Shown here: positions 1 to 7,395 of the stretch, one piece after another
How the letters are laid out: every line of letters starts with the position of its first letter
How positions within the stretch are numbered: the first letter of the stretch is position 1
Source of the DNA: CAZUGO01 sp964619935
Lineage (GTDB): Bacteria; Planctomycetota; Phycisphaerae; UBA1845; CAIVHJ01
Assembly (NCBI GenBank): GCA_964619935.1
Contig: CAZUGO010000084.1
Location: 1-35,482 of the forward strand
Direction: 5' to 3'
DNA: 35,482 nt
Made by a program: the position numbers and the translations under genes
Notes under the pieces: generated by a model
Told to the model about the DNA's origin: nothing
The model's database searches: none
Seen by the model: only the letters and a program-made list of their open reading frames with translations

Positions 1-2
1 GC

Positions 3-113
3 GGGCGTCAGTGGAGTGAGCGCGGGGCGCTGGCCATGAGCGGGCTCATCGGCCAACGGCTGAACCGAACCTGGGAGACCTTCTGGGTGACCCGCCCGAT
101 CCATCGAGCGGCA
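3..113 (+). CDS. possible C-terminal end of an upstream gene, cut by the window edge
   Basis: This frame is open from the window edge to a TAA at 111-113 and would encode about 36 residues ending in WVTRPIHRAA. Third codon positions are mostly G or C, as in the genes around it, whereas the other two plus frames stop within the first 40 bases. It lies upstream of kdsA in the same direction and could be the tail of the preceding gene. No domain can be recognised from so short a piece, so this is a weak call based on composition and frame only. Confidence 0.3.
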
Positions 114-191
114 TAATCGCCCCCTTTTTTGGGATGCACCCGCTGCGGTCCGAGCGGGCCGGGCGATATGGTTTCCGCCGGGGCTTTGCGA

Positions 192-197
192 TAGAAT
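192..197 (+). promoter_or_regulatory. possible -10 element upstream of kdsA
   Basis: TAGAAT matches the sigma-70 -10 consensus at five of six positions and lies 31 bases before the kdsA ATG. The -35 region is poor: TGGTTT at 169-174 is the best hexamer at a 17-base spacing. The rest of the 114-228 gap holds a T-run at 126-131 and a small hairpin, CCCGCT at 140-145 pairing with AGCGGG at 154-159. That hairpin has no following T-tract, so I do not call a terminator. Confidence 0.3.
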
Positions 198-228
198 CGC
201 CCCGACTCAATCACCCCAGGATGCCAAT

Positions 229-1083
229 ATGTCAGCGATCACAGAGGTTCGGGTGGGTTCGGTGTGCATCGGCAGGAATCGTCCGCTGGTCCTGATTGCC
301 GGCCCCTGCGTCATCGAGTCGGAATCCCACACGCTGAAGATGGCCGAGCTGATCCAAGCCGTCTGCCAGGAAACCCGCTGTCCGTTCATCTTCAAGGCCA
401 GCTTCGACAAGGCCAACCGCAGCAGCATCACCAGCTATCGCGGCCCGGGGATCAGCCGGGGGCTGGCGATTCTGCAGCGGGTTCAGCGGCAGATCGACGG
501 TCCGGTGGTGAGCGATATTCACGAAGCGGCTCAGGCCGGCCCGGCCGCCGAGGTCCTGGACCTGCTCCAGATTCCGGCGTTTCTCTGCCGCCAGACCGAC
601 CTGCTGGCCGCCGCCGCCGCGACCGGCAAGCCCATCAACGTCAAGAAAGGCCAGTTCATGTCACCCGATGAAATGGCCAACGTGGTGGCCAAGCTGCAGG
701 CCCTGGGCTGTGCCGAAGTGCTGCTCACCGAGCGGGGCACGTTCTTCGGCTATCACCGACTGGTCAACGACATGACCGCCCTGCCGATCATGCGGAACCT
801 GGCACCGGTGGTGTTCGATGCCACGCATTCCTGCCAGATGCCCGGCGGGCTCGGCACCCAGACCGGAGGCCGGCGGGCATTCGTGGGGGTACTCGCCCGT
901 GCGGCCCTGGCGGCCGGTGCCGATGCCCTGTTCGTCGAGGTGCACAACGACCCCGACAACGCCATGAGCGACGCGGCCACCGTGTTGCCGCTCAACCAGC
1001 TCAAGGGGTTGATCGAATCGTGTGCGGCGGTGCACGCCGCCGGCCGGCGGTTCCAGGAGGACGGCGGTCTTGGTCAGTTGTGA
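229..1083 (+). CDS. kdsA: 3-deoxy-8-phosphooctulonate synthase (Kdo-8-P synthase)
   Basis: This cytoplasmic enzyme condenses phosphoenolpyruvate with arabinose 5-phosphate to give Kdo-8-phosphate, a precursor of the LPS inner core. The 284-residue protein spans the whole family fold. Visible motifs are IAGPCVIES (23-31), FKASFDKANRSS (55-66), KPINVKKGQF (134-143), LTERGTFFGY (166-175) and FDATHSCQMPGG (196-207). Cys27, His200, Glu237 and Asp248 have nearly the same spacing as the metal ligands of the Aquifex enzyme (Cys11, His185, Glu222, Asp233, from memory). This places it in the metal-dependent class rather than the metal-independent E. coli class, which has Asn in place of the Cys. The ATG at 229 has AGG at 218-220 as a modest ribosome-binding site. 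The 3' end overlaps panC by 14 bases, so the two genes are probably co-translated. It indicates a Gram-negative type outer membrane. Confidence 0.96.
   Translation: MSAITEVRVGSVCIGRNRPLVLIAGPCVIESESHTLKMAELIQAVCQETRCPFIFKASFDKANRSSITSYRGPGISRGLAILQRVQRQIDGPVVSDIHEAAQAGPAAEVLDLLQIPAFLCRQTDLLAAAAATGKPINVKKGQFMSPDEMANVVAKLQALGCAEVLLTERGTFFGYHRLVNDMTALPIMRNLAPVVFDATHSCQMPGGLGTQTGGRRAFVGVLARAALAAGADALFVEVHNDPDNAMSDAATVLPLNQLKGLIESCAAVHAAGRRFQEDGGLGQL
1055..1060 (+). promoter_or_regulatory. ribosome-binding site that fixes a TTG start for panC
   Basis: A perfect AGGAGG lies inside the end of kdsA, nine bases before TTG at 1070. The longer reading from the GTG at 1022 would place this site inside panC and add 16 residues (CTPPAGGSRRTA and so on) that PanC proteins lack. 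From the TTG the protein begins MVSCETIAVLRQEV, which matches the usual PanC N-terminus. Confidence 0.75.
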
Positions 1084-1936
1084 GACGATTGCAGTGCTGC
1101 GGCAGGAGGTCTGCCGGGCTCGGGCGATTCACCCGGGCGGCCCGGTGGGTCTGGTTCCGACCATGGGGGCGCTGCACGCGGGCCATGTTTCGCTGATTGA
1201 GGCCGCCCGAGCGGATTGCGCCGTGGTGGTGGTCAGCATCTTCGTGAATCCGACCCAGTTTGGCCCCAACGAGGACTATGCGCGCTACCCGCGGTGCATG
1301 GCGGAGGATCGCCGCTGCTGCGAGGCGGCAGCGGTCGACATTCTGTTCGGGCCGACGGTCGATGAAATGTATGGATCCGATTCGCTGACCCGGGTGCAGG
1401 TTCGCCGGATCAGCGAGGGGCTCTGCGGGCGGCAGCGCCCGGGCCATTTCGACGGCGTGGCCCTGGTGGTGTGCAAGCTGTTTCACATGGTCCGGCCGGA
1501 GCGGGCGTACTTCGGCCAAAAGGACGCTCAGCAACTGGCCGTGATCCGCCGAATGGTCGTGGACTTGAATATTCCAGTGCAGGTCGTCGACCGCCCGACG
1601 GTTCGCGAGCCCGATGGTCTGGCCCTGTCCAGCCGGAACCGACTGCTGGATGCCAGCCAACGGCAACAAGCCGCCGCGCTGTATCGCAGCCTGGCCCGGC
1701 TGCGGGACGCCGTCAGTGCCGGGGAACGCGATCCGGGGCGGCTTCGGACCGTGGCCCGCGGCTGCCTGGAGCAGGCCGGCATCAGCGCCATCGAATATCT
1801 GGAACTGGTTGATCCCGTGAATCTGCAGCCCGTGAATCGGGTGGACCGCCCGGTGCTGGCCGCCCTGGCGGTTCGGATCGGCGGATGCCGGCTCATCGAC
1901 AATCTGCTGATCGAGGCCAACGACTCAGCGGGCTGA
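1070..1936 (+). CDS. panC: pantothenate synthetase (pantoate--beta-alanine ligase)
   Basis: PanC joins pantoate and beta-alanine using ATP, through a pantoyl-adenylate, in the last step of pantothenate (coenzyme A precursor) synthesis in the cytoplasm. From the TTG start the protein has 288 residues, close to the family norm. Motifs in order are PTMGALHAGH (30-39, the nucleotide-binding HxGH), VSIFVNPTQF (55-64), GHFDGV (125-130), FGQKDAQQ (148-155) and REPDGLALSSRN (179-190, the KMSKS-like region). The start was chosen by the AGGAGG at 1055-1060. It overlaps kdsA by 14 bases and is followed by lgt after 18 bases, so the three genes look like one operon although their pathways are unrelated. 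No panB or panD is present in the window. Confidence 0.96.
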   Translation: MVSCETIAVLRQEVCRARAIHPGGPVGLVPTMGALHAGHVSLIEAARADCAVVVVSIFVNPTQFGPNEDYARYPRCMAEDRRCCEAAAVDILFGPTVDEMYGSDSLTRVQVRRISEGLCGRQRPGHFDGVALVVCKLFHMVRPERAYFGQKDAQQLAVIRRMVVDLNIPVQVVDRPTVREPDGLALSSRNRLLDASQRQQAAALYRSLARLRDAVSAGERDPGRLRTVARGCLEQAGISAIEYLELVDPVNLQPVNRVDRPVLAALAVRIGGCRLIDNLLIEANDSAG

Positions 1937-1954
1937 CAGCCCTTTGGAGGCCGC

Positions 1955-3136
1955 ATGTTCCCCTATCTCTGGAAGATTCCAGTCATCGACTACACCGTGC
2001 GCAGCTACGGATTCATGCTGATGATCGGGTTCTTCTCGGCGGCTTACATCGCCGCGAAGCGCGCCGAGAAAGTGCGGGCCAATCCGGATGTGGTGCTGAA
2101 CTGCGCCATCATGGCCCTGATCGGCAGCATGATCGGTGCCCGGCTGTTCTACGTTGTGCACTACTGGGACACCCGCTTCGCCCATCTGCCGCATCCGCTA
2201 TGGGCCATCGTGGACATCAGCGCCGGCGGCATGGAGCTGTTCGGCGGCATCCTGGGCGCGGTCATCCTCATCCTGGGTTACCTGCTGATCAAGCGCGAGT
2301 CGGTCCGCCTGTACTTCGACATTCTGACACCCGGTCTCATGTGGGGCATCGCCTTCGGCCGGGTGGGGTGCTTCTTGAACGGCTGCTGCTGGGGAGGCGT
2401 CTGTGCCGGCACCATGGCCAATGCCTGGGGCGTCACCTTCCCGTACGGCAGCGGTCCGTTCTACCAGCAATATGAGGATCGCCTGGTCGAGGTCCCGGGG
2501 CCGCTCTTGACCACGAATCTTCAGGGCCAGACCCTGCCGATTCCGCGGGAGGAACTGGATGCGGATCCCCAGGAGCGTACCCGCTACGCCCGGGCTCTGG
2601 CCGAGGCGGAGCAGCGTGCCGCCGAATTGTCCGGCGGCAACCCGGGTTCGCCCGGGGCCCAGGCGGCGGCCCGCGAAGTCGATCGGCTGAAGCCGCTTGC
2701 CCTCGAGGAAGCCAGGCACTATCGCCGGGTGAACGAGGCCTTGGCGAGTTGGCCGTCGCAGCGCTTCTCGGGCTTGAAAATCACCCCGTCGGAATTGGCG
2801 GCACTGGCCGAGCGGCACCGCACCATGCCGGTTCATCCCACGCAATTGTATGCGACCATCAACGGCTTTTGCGGGGCGCTCTTTCTGTCCATGTTGTTTC
2901 GCTATCGCCAGCGCCACGGCGTGGTGTTCGCCGCCTGGCTGTTGACCTACCCCTGGACGCGCTTCCTGCTCGAGCAGATTCGGGTGGACAATCCGAAGGA
3001 CACCTTCGGCTTGACCGTGTCCAGCGCCTTGAGCCTGGCGATGGTGCTCCTGGGGATCGGGCTGTGGATCGGGCTGCAGCGGCTGCCGCTGCGTTCGCCT
3101 GCGGTCAAGCCCTGGGCGCCGGAAGCGGCGGAGTAA
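1955..3136 (+). CDS. lgt: prolipoprotein diacylglyceryl transferase with a large soluble insert
   Basis: Lgt transfers diacylglycerol from phosphatidylglycerol to the lipobox cysteine of prolipoproteins in the inner membrane. Hydrophobic segments lie at about 18-34, 46-67, 95-112, 122-140, 302-316, 322-334 and 353-374. The core contains GGMELFGGILGA (91-102), GRVGCFLNGCCWGG (135-148) and HPTQLY (294-299), the last matching the usual HPxQLY. Two features are unusual. First, an insert of roughly 120 residues (170-290), rich in Glu, Arg and Ala and probably helical, separates the signature from HPTQLY. Second, E. coli Lgt reads GRIGNFINGELWG here (from memory), so its Asn146 and Glu151 are both Cys in this protein. 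GC-type variants of the motif occur in other Lgt relatives. The ATG at 1955 follows TGGAGG at 1943-1948. Several lipoproteins in the window are plausible substrates. Confidence 0.88.
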   Translation: MFPYLWKIPVIDYTVRSYGFMLMIGFFSAAYIAAKRAEKVRANPDVVLNCAIMALIGSMIGARLFYVVHYWDTRFAHLPHPLWAIVDISAGGMELFGGILGAVILILGYLLIKRESVRLYFDILTPGLMWGIAFGRVGCFLNGCCWGGVCAGTMANAWGVTFPYGSGPFYQQYEDRLVEVPGPLLTTNLQGQTLPIPREELDADPQERTRYARALAEAEQRAAELSGGNPGSPGAQAAAREVDRLKPLALEEARHYRRVNEALASWPSQRFSGLKITPSELAALAERHRTMPVHPTQLYATINGFCGALFLSMLFRYRQRHGVVFAAWLLTYPWTRFLLEQIRVDNPKDTFGLTVSSALSLAMVLLGIGLWIGLQRLPLRSPAVKPWAPEAAE

Positions 3137-3195
3137 GCCGCCCGGCAGCAAGCAGCAGGCAGGCGCCGACCCGCGATCCGCGGCGGGATCACCAC

Positions 3196-3322
3196 AAATG
3201 GTACCACCATTTATGTCAAATGGTATCTTCATTTAGTCAAAACGGTATCTTGATTTGATGCAAACGGTGGTACCATTTGCGTAAAATGGTATCTTGATTT
3301 GGTCATTGTGATGGTACCATTT
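3196..3322. repeat. array 1: six 17-bp imperfect palindromes on an exact 22-bp pitch
   Basis: Six 17-bp units begin at 3196, 3218, 3240, 3262, 3284 and 3306, exactly 22 bases apart, separated by 5-bp spacers (ATGTC, AGTCA, GATGC, GCGTA, GGTCA). Units 1-5 keep the frame AAA(T/C)GGT at the left and ATTT at the right, giving outer dyads such as AAAT/ATTT. There are two core types: units 1, 4 and 6 contain GGTACCA, while units 2, 3 and 5 contain GGTATCTT followed by C or G. Unit 4 is close to the reverse complement of unit 1: 3195-3212 and 3262-3279 pair at 17 of 18 positions. The array is clearly AT-rich against its surroundings and lies between the converging lgt and smc. The spacing equals about two helical turns, so the sites would face the same side of the DNA. 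Binding-site array, transcribed hairpins or minisatellite all remain possible. Confidence 0.85.
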
Positions 3323-3605
3323 GGCAGGAAACCGGACGAGCTTGCACTTCTTTCGCACGTGGGGGCTGGGGTCGCGGCTCCGGCCACGGCCCGGAGTCCT
3401 CGCAGGATCAGGCGGGGCGAGCACCCGATCCAGCAGCCTGGGAGTCTACCGAATTGCCGTGGGAGATGGGACGAATCGCCCGCCTGCAAGAAGCGGCTGG
3501 ATGCGGGGTCTACAATGGCGATGTCCGCAGAGCCCCGACCCCGACGCGCCCTGCGGCTGCCGTGTGCGACCGTGACCTGTGTTTGCCGCCTGCCGGCTGG
3601 TGCGC
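3323..3605. other. non-coding stretch between array 1 and the end of smc
   Basis: This completes a 469-base gap without a credible gene (3137-3605). It returns to GC-rich sequence after the AT-rich array. Short open frames exist on both strands, but none has a ribosome-binding site or recognisable motif. I see no hairpin with a T-tract that would end transcription from smc or lgt. Confidence 0.6.
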
Positions 3606-6600
3606 CTAGGCCACCGCGCTCTTGGGCTTCGCCTGCTCCTCGAAGTGCACGCTGACCCGCCGGGAGACACCGGCTTCCTGCATGGTCACCCCGTAAAGCA
3701 CGTCCGCGATATGCATGGTGCGCTTGGAGTGGGTGATGACAATGAACTGGGATTGATCCAGGAACTCTCGAATGATGGTGTTGAAGCGTTCGTTGTTGGC
3801 TTCGTCGAGGGCGGCGTCGACTTCGTCGAGCAGGACGAACGGCGACGGCTTGGTCTTGAAGATGCTGAGCAGCAGGGCGATGGCCGTCATGGTCTTTTCG
3901 CCGCCGGACATCAACGAAATGCTCTGCAGCTCCTTGCCGGGCGGGCGGGCCAGGATGTCGACGCCCGCTTCCAACACGTCCTCGCAGGTGGGGTCCAGCA
4001 CCAGGTCGGCCTTGCCGCCGCCGAACAGCTTGCGGAACATCTCCTGGAAATGAGCGCGGATGCCTGCGAAGGTGGCGGTAAAGCGATCCCGGGACTCGGC
4101 GTTGAGCTGTTCGATCAGCTCCGCCAACTGCCGCCGTGAATCCTCGAGGTCTTGTTGCTGGCGGGTCAGAAAGCCCAGGCGCTCCTGAAGGTCATCCTGT
4201 TCCTGGATGGCGTCCAGGTTGATGTTGCCCAGCCGGCTGATCTTTTCCCGCAGGTCGCGGATCTCGGCCTCGACGGCCTCCCAGTCCTGCTGGGTGTGCT
4301 GGTCTCCGCGGAATTCGTGGACCAGGTCGATGGCCAGCTCCTCGCGGATGCGGGCGCACAACTCGTCGCGCCGGACGACCACTTCCTGCCGCCGCAGCTG
4401 CAGGCCGTGGAGCTGTTCGTCGGTCTCCGACAGGCGGGTACGCGCGCTCTTGGTTTCGGCCGAAACCTGCTCGGAATCGTGCCGCAGGCCTTCGCGCTGC
4501 CGCCGCAAATCCAGGATGTGCTTGTCGTGCTCCACGAGTTGCCGGGTGCAGCCCTCAAACCGCTGGGTGCATTCGGCCGCGACCTGATCGGACTCGACCA
4601 TCCGCTCCCGGCAGATCTCGATGTTGTGCTCGTGGTCGGCAACCGACGACCGTGCCGACTCCAGGGTGGCGTGCAAGGCCTGGAGCGTGTCCTGAAGCGC
4701 CGATTGCTTCTCGGTCAGCGTTCCGGCGGCGACCCGGGCCTGAGTGAGATTCTCCATGAGCTGGGTACGCTCGCCCTGGAGGGTGGCGATGCGCTGGCGG
4801 TAGGAATCCACGGTGGCCTGCCGGCGATCGTTTTGGGCTTTCAGCTCGGTGAGTGTTTCCTGGCTTTGGGACCCCTGCTCGATGGCCCGGGCAATCTCAC
4901 GCTCGATGTTGTCCACCTCGCCGGCGATGACCGGTTGTTCGTGCGTCAAGCGCTCGATCTCCTCCAGGGCGTGTTGCAGCACGCCTTCGGTCTCGACCCG
5001 CGCCGTCTGGTTTTCGTGGATGGCCGTCCGCAGGTCGTGCAGCAGGGTCTCGAGGTGAGTGCATTGCACATCTTCCTGGTTGAGCGCGTCCGTCAGGCGC
5101 CCGATGCGGGAGTCGACGTCGGTCAATTCGCCGGCCAGTTGCCGCACACGACTCTTGCGGGCGATCAGGCCGGTTTGTTCCGACTTGGGACCGATGGTCA
5201 TGCGGCCGTGCCCATCCACCGTTTCGCCCTTGAGCGTGACAAACTCGCAGCCGTCGACGTCCTCGGCGGCCAGGGCCAGGGCGTGTTCAAAGCGCTCCAC
5301 CACGATGGTTCTTCCCAGAATGTGCCGGACCAGATACTCGAGGTTCTCGGGAAAGCGCACCAGCTCCAGGGCGTGTCCCACAAAGCCTTCCCGGCCCGAA
5401 AAGATCTTGCGATCGATCACCGGGCTCAGGCGATCGGCACAGAACAGGTGCAGGCGACCCTTGAGGTTGAGGTCGCCGTTGAGCGACAGAAACCCCTCGG
5501 TGTCACGGACCACCAGGTGTTGGGCCCAGCGTTCCAAGGCCGCCTCGATGACCGGGCTGTGTTCGCTGTCGGTGGTGATCAGGTCCGCGACCATCCCGTG
5601 AATGGTGGCCAGCCGGCGGTCGTGCGGGTCGGCGGCCTTGCGCTGCAGCAAGTCCCGCACGGTGCGGTCGACTCCCTCCATCTTGCGCTCGAGATCCACC
5701 AGCAGGTCGCGTTGCGACACCAGCCCGCTCCGCCGTTCCTTGAGTTCGCCCAGTTGCCGGGCGGTCTGGCCGCGCTGTTCGCGGGCCGCCGCGTAAGCGG
5801 CCTGTTTCTCGCTCAGGCGGCTGGTCTCGTGCTCGATGAGCGTTGCGATTTCGGTGAGCCGCTGTTGGGCCATGGCCTTGCGACCCAGCACCTGCTCCAG
5901 TTGCTGGCGGACCTCGCCGTCCCTGGCCTGCAAGCGGTGCTTCTGCCCCGTGAGGTTCTGGCGCTGGGTATCCAGCCCCACGATCTGGTGGTGCAGATCG
6001 GCACTCCGGCGCAACAGGTCGATCAGGCCGGATTTCTCGTCTTCCATGGTGGCCTGCAATTGGGCGATCCGGGCCAGGAGTTGCTGGTCCTGGCTGCTGA
6101 GTTCGGCGATCCGCGTCGTGTGGGCCCGGCAGGCGTCCTGAAGCTCGGGAAGCTGGGCCTGCTCCCGGGCGATGTCGTGTTCCAGTCGGGTGAGCCGGGC
6201 CCCTTCCTGGGAGCGCCGCTGGGCGTGGCCTGCGGCGGTCTCTTCGAGTTCCTGGCGCCGCTGGCGGGCCGCCTTGGCGCGCTCGTCGAGGGCGGTGAGT
6301 TCGGACTTGATGGCCGCGCCGCGCTGCACGCCCTGGTCGATCTCCTGGTCCAGGTGCAGGGTTCGGGCGGCAATCTCACTGTTCTGGGTTTCCAGCCGAG
6401 ACAGGTCGGCCCGCAGTTGGACGCTGTGGTCGGTCAGCCGGGTCGCCTGGCCGCCGATGTGATCCTCCTGGTCGGTCAGGCGCTTGTATTCCGCGAACGC
6501 GAAACTGGCCCGCAGCGCGCGGAGCCGGCGATCGTATTCCTGGAAACTGCGGGCCTTGCCCGCCTGGAGCTTGACGCTCCGCAGGCGGCGCTCCAATTCG

Positions 6601-7187
6601 TCGACGATGTCCTGGACCCGCAGCAGATTCTGCTGGGTGCGCTCCAGTTTGCGCTCGGCTTCGCGGCGCCGGGCCTTGTACTTGCTGATCCCGGCGGCCT
6701 CTTCAAAGATCAAGCGGCGCTCCCGCGGATTGGACTGCAGCAGGACGTCGACGCGGCCCTGCTCGATCACCGAATAGGCGTCGACGCCGATCCCGGTGTC
6801 AAGAAACAGTTCGCGGATGTCCCGCAGGCGGCAGGCGCTGCCGTTGATAAGGTATTCGCTGTCGCCGGAGCGGTGCAGCCGGCGGGTGACGGTCACCTCC
6901 GGCTGCTCCAGCTGGAGCGTGCCGCATTCGTTGTCAAAGACCAGGTCCACCTGAGCCAGGCCGCTGCTCCTCCGGGAACTGGAGCCGTTGAAGATCATGT
7001 CCATCATCTGGTCGCCGCGCAGGGACTTGGCCGACTGGGTGCCCAGCACCCACTTGACGGCATCGACCACGTTGCTCTTGCCGCAGCCGTTGGGGCCGAC
7101 GATGCAGGTGACCCCGCTGTGGAACTCGAACTCGGTGGCGTCGCAGAAGCTCTTGAAGCCCGCCAGCAGGATCTTCTTGAGGATCAT
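3606..7187 (-). CDS. smc: chromosome partition protein SMC
   Basis: SMC is the ATPase of the bacterial condensin that organises and separates chromosomes. At 1193 residues it has the full family length. The N-terminal head has LLAGFKSF (7-14) and the Walker A motif GPNGCGKSN (31-39). Long coiled coils follow on both sides of a hinge at about 510-680. The C-terminal head carries the signature LMSGGEKTM from about 1092 and the Walker B region LLDEVDAALDE from about 1119. The frame remains open for 103 codons upstream, but MILKKILLAG is the conserved SMC beginning and the upstream part is low-complexity translation, so I place the start at 7187. GGAGG lies 12 bases before it, which is rather far. 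The gene ends the long minus-strand block and converges on lgt. No scpA or scpB is in the window. A 208-base gap precedes it and may hold its promoter. Confidence 0.96.
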   Translation of the reverse strand: MILKKILLAGFKSFCDATEFEFHSGVTCIVGPNGCGKSNVVDAVKWVLGTQSAKSLRGDQMMDMIFNGSSSRRSSGLAQVDLVFDNECGTLQLEQPEVTVTRRLHRSGDSEYLINGSACRLRDIRELFLDTGIGVDAYSVIEQGRVDVLLQSNPRERRLIFEEAAGISKYKARRREAERKLERTQQNLLRVQDIVDELERRLRSVKLQAGKARSFQEYDRRLRALRASFAFAEYKRLTDQEDHIGGQATRLTDHSVQLRADLSRLETQNSEIAARTLHLDQEIDQGVQRGAAIKSELTALDERAKAARQRRQELEETAAGHAQRRSQEGARLTRLEHDIAREQAQLPELQDACRAHTTRIAELSSQDQQLLARIAQLQATMEDEKSGLIDLLRRSADLHHQIVGLDTQRQNLTGQKHRLQARDGEVRQQLEQVLGRKAMAQQRLTEIATLIEHETSRLSEKQAAYAAAREQRGQTARQLGELKERRSGLVSQRDLLVDLERKMEGVDRTVRDLLQRKAADPHDRRLATIHGMVADLITTDSEHSPVIEAALERWAQHLVVRDTEGFLSLNGDLNLKGRLHLFCADRLSPVIDRKIFSGREGFVGHALELVRFPENLEYLVRHILGRTIVVERFEHALALAAEDVDGCEFVTLKGETVDGHGRMTIGPKSEQTGLIARKSRVRQLAGELTDVDSRIGRLTDALNQEDVQCTHLETLLHDLRTAIHENQTARVETEGVLQHALEEIERLTHEQPVIAGEVDNIEREIARAIEQGSQSQETLTELKAQNDRRQATVDSYRQRIATLQGERTQLMENLTQARVAAGTLTEKQSALQDTLQALHATLESARSSVADHEHNIEICRERMVESDQVAAECTQRFEGCTRQLVEHDKHILDLRRQREGLRHDSEQVSAETKSARTRLSETDEQLHGLQLRRQEVVVRRDELCARIREELAIDLVHEFRGDQHTQQDWEAVEAEIRDLREKISRLGNINLDAIQEQDDLQERLGFLTRQQQDLEDSRRQLAELIEQLNAESRDRFTATFAGIRAHFQEMFRKLFGGGKADLVLDPTCEDVLEAGVDILARPPGKELQSISLMSGGEKTMTAIALLLSIFKTKPSPFVLLDEVDAALDEANNERFNTIIREFLDQSQFIVITHSKRTMHIADVLYGVTMQEAGVSRRVSVHFEEQAKPKSAVA

Positions 7188-7395
7188 GGTGCGTCGAAAC
7201 CTCCATGTTTCTGAGGTGGGCCGCAACTCCAAAGCGGCACACGGCACAGGTGCCGGTGCGGCGCCCTGTGAATCGTGGAATCGCCGAAGTGTATCATGGC
7301 GCGTGCGGCACTTCCAAATGGAATTATCGGCTTTCGCTGCAATTGTTCGCGAGGGCTCCGCGGAACAGATCGCGGATCGGCCCGGCCGTTGGCGG

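Noticed and set aside
1022..1069. Longer panC from the GTG at 1022
   Set aside because: It would put the AGGAGG inside the gene and add residues not found in PanC.
3321..3575. Small gene in the gap between array 1 and smc
   Set aside because: The 84-codon frame is Arg/Gly/Pro-rich, has no ribosome-binding site and shows no motif.
4152..7214. A 1020-codon open frame on the plus strand opposite smc
   Set aside because: It is exactly antisense to an intact SMC gene. Its translation is Leu/Gly/Gln-rich with no motif, as expected from the mirror of GC-rich coding sequence.
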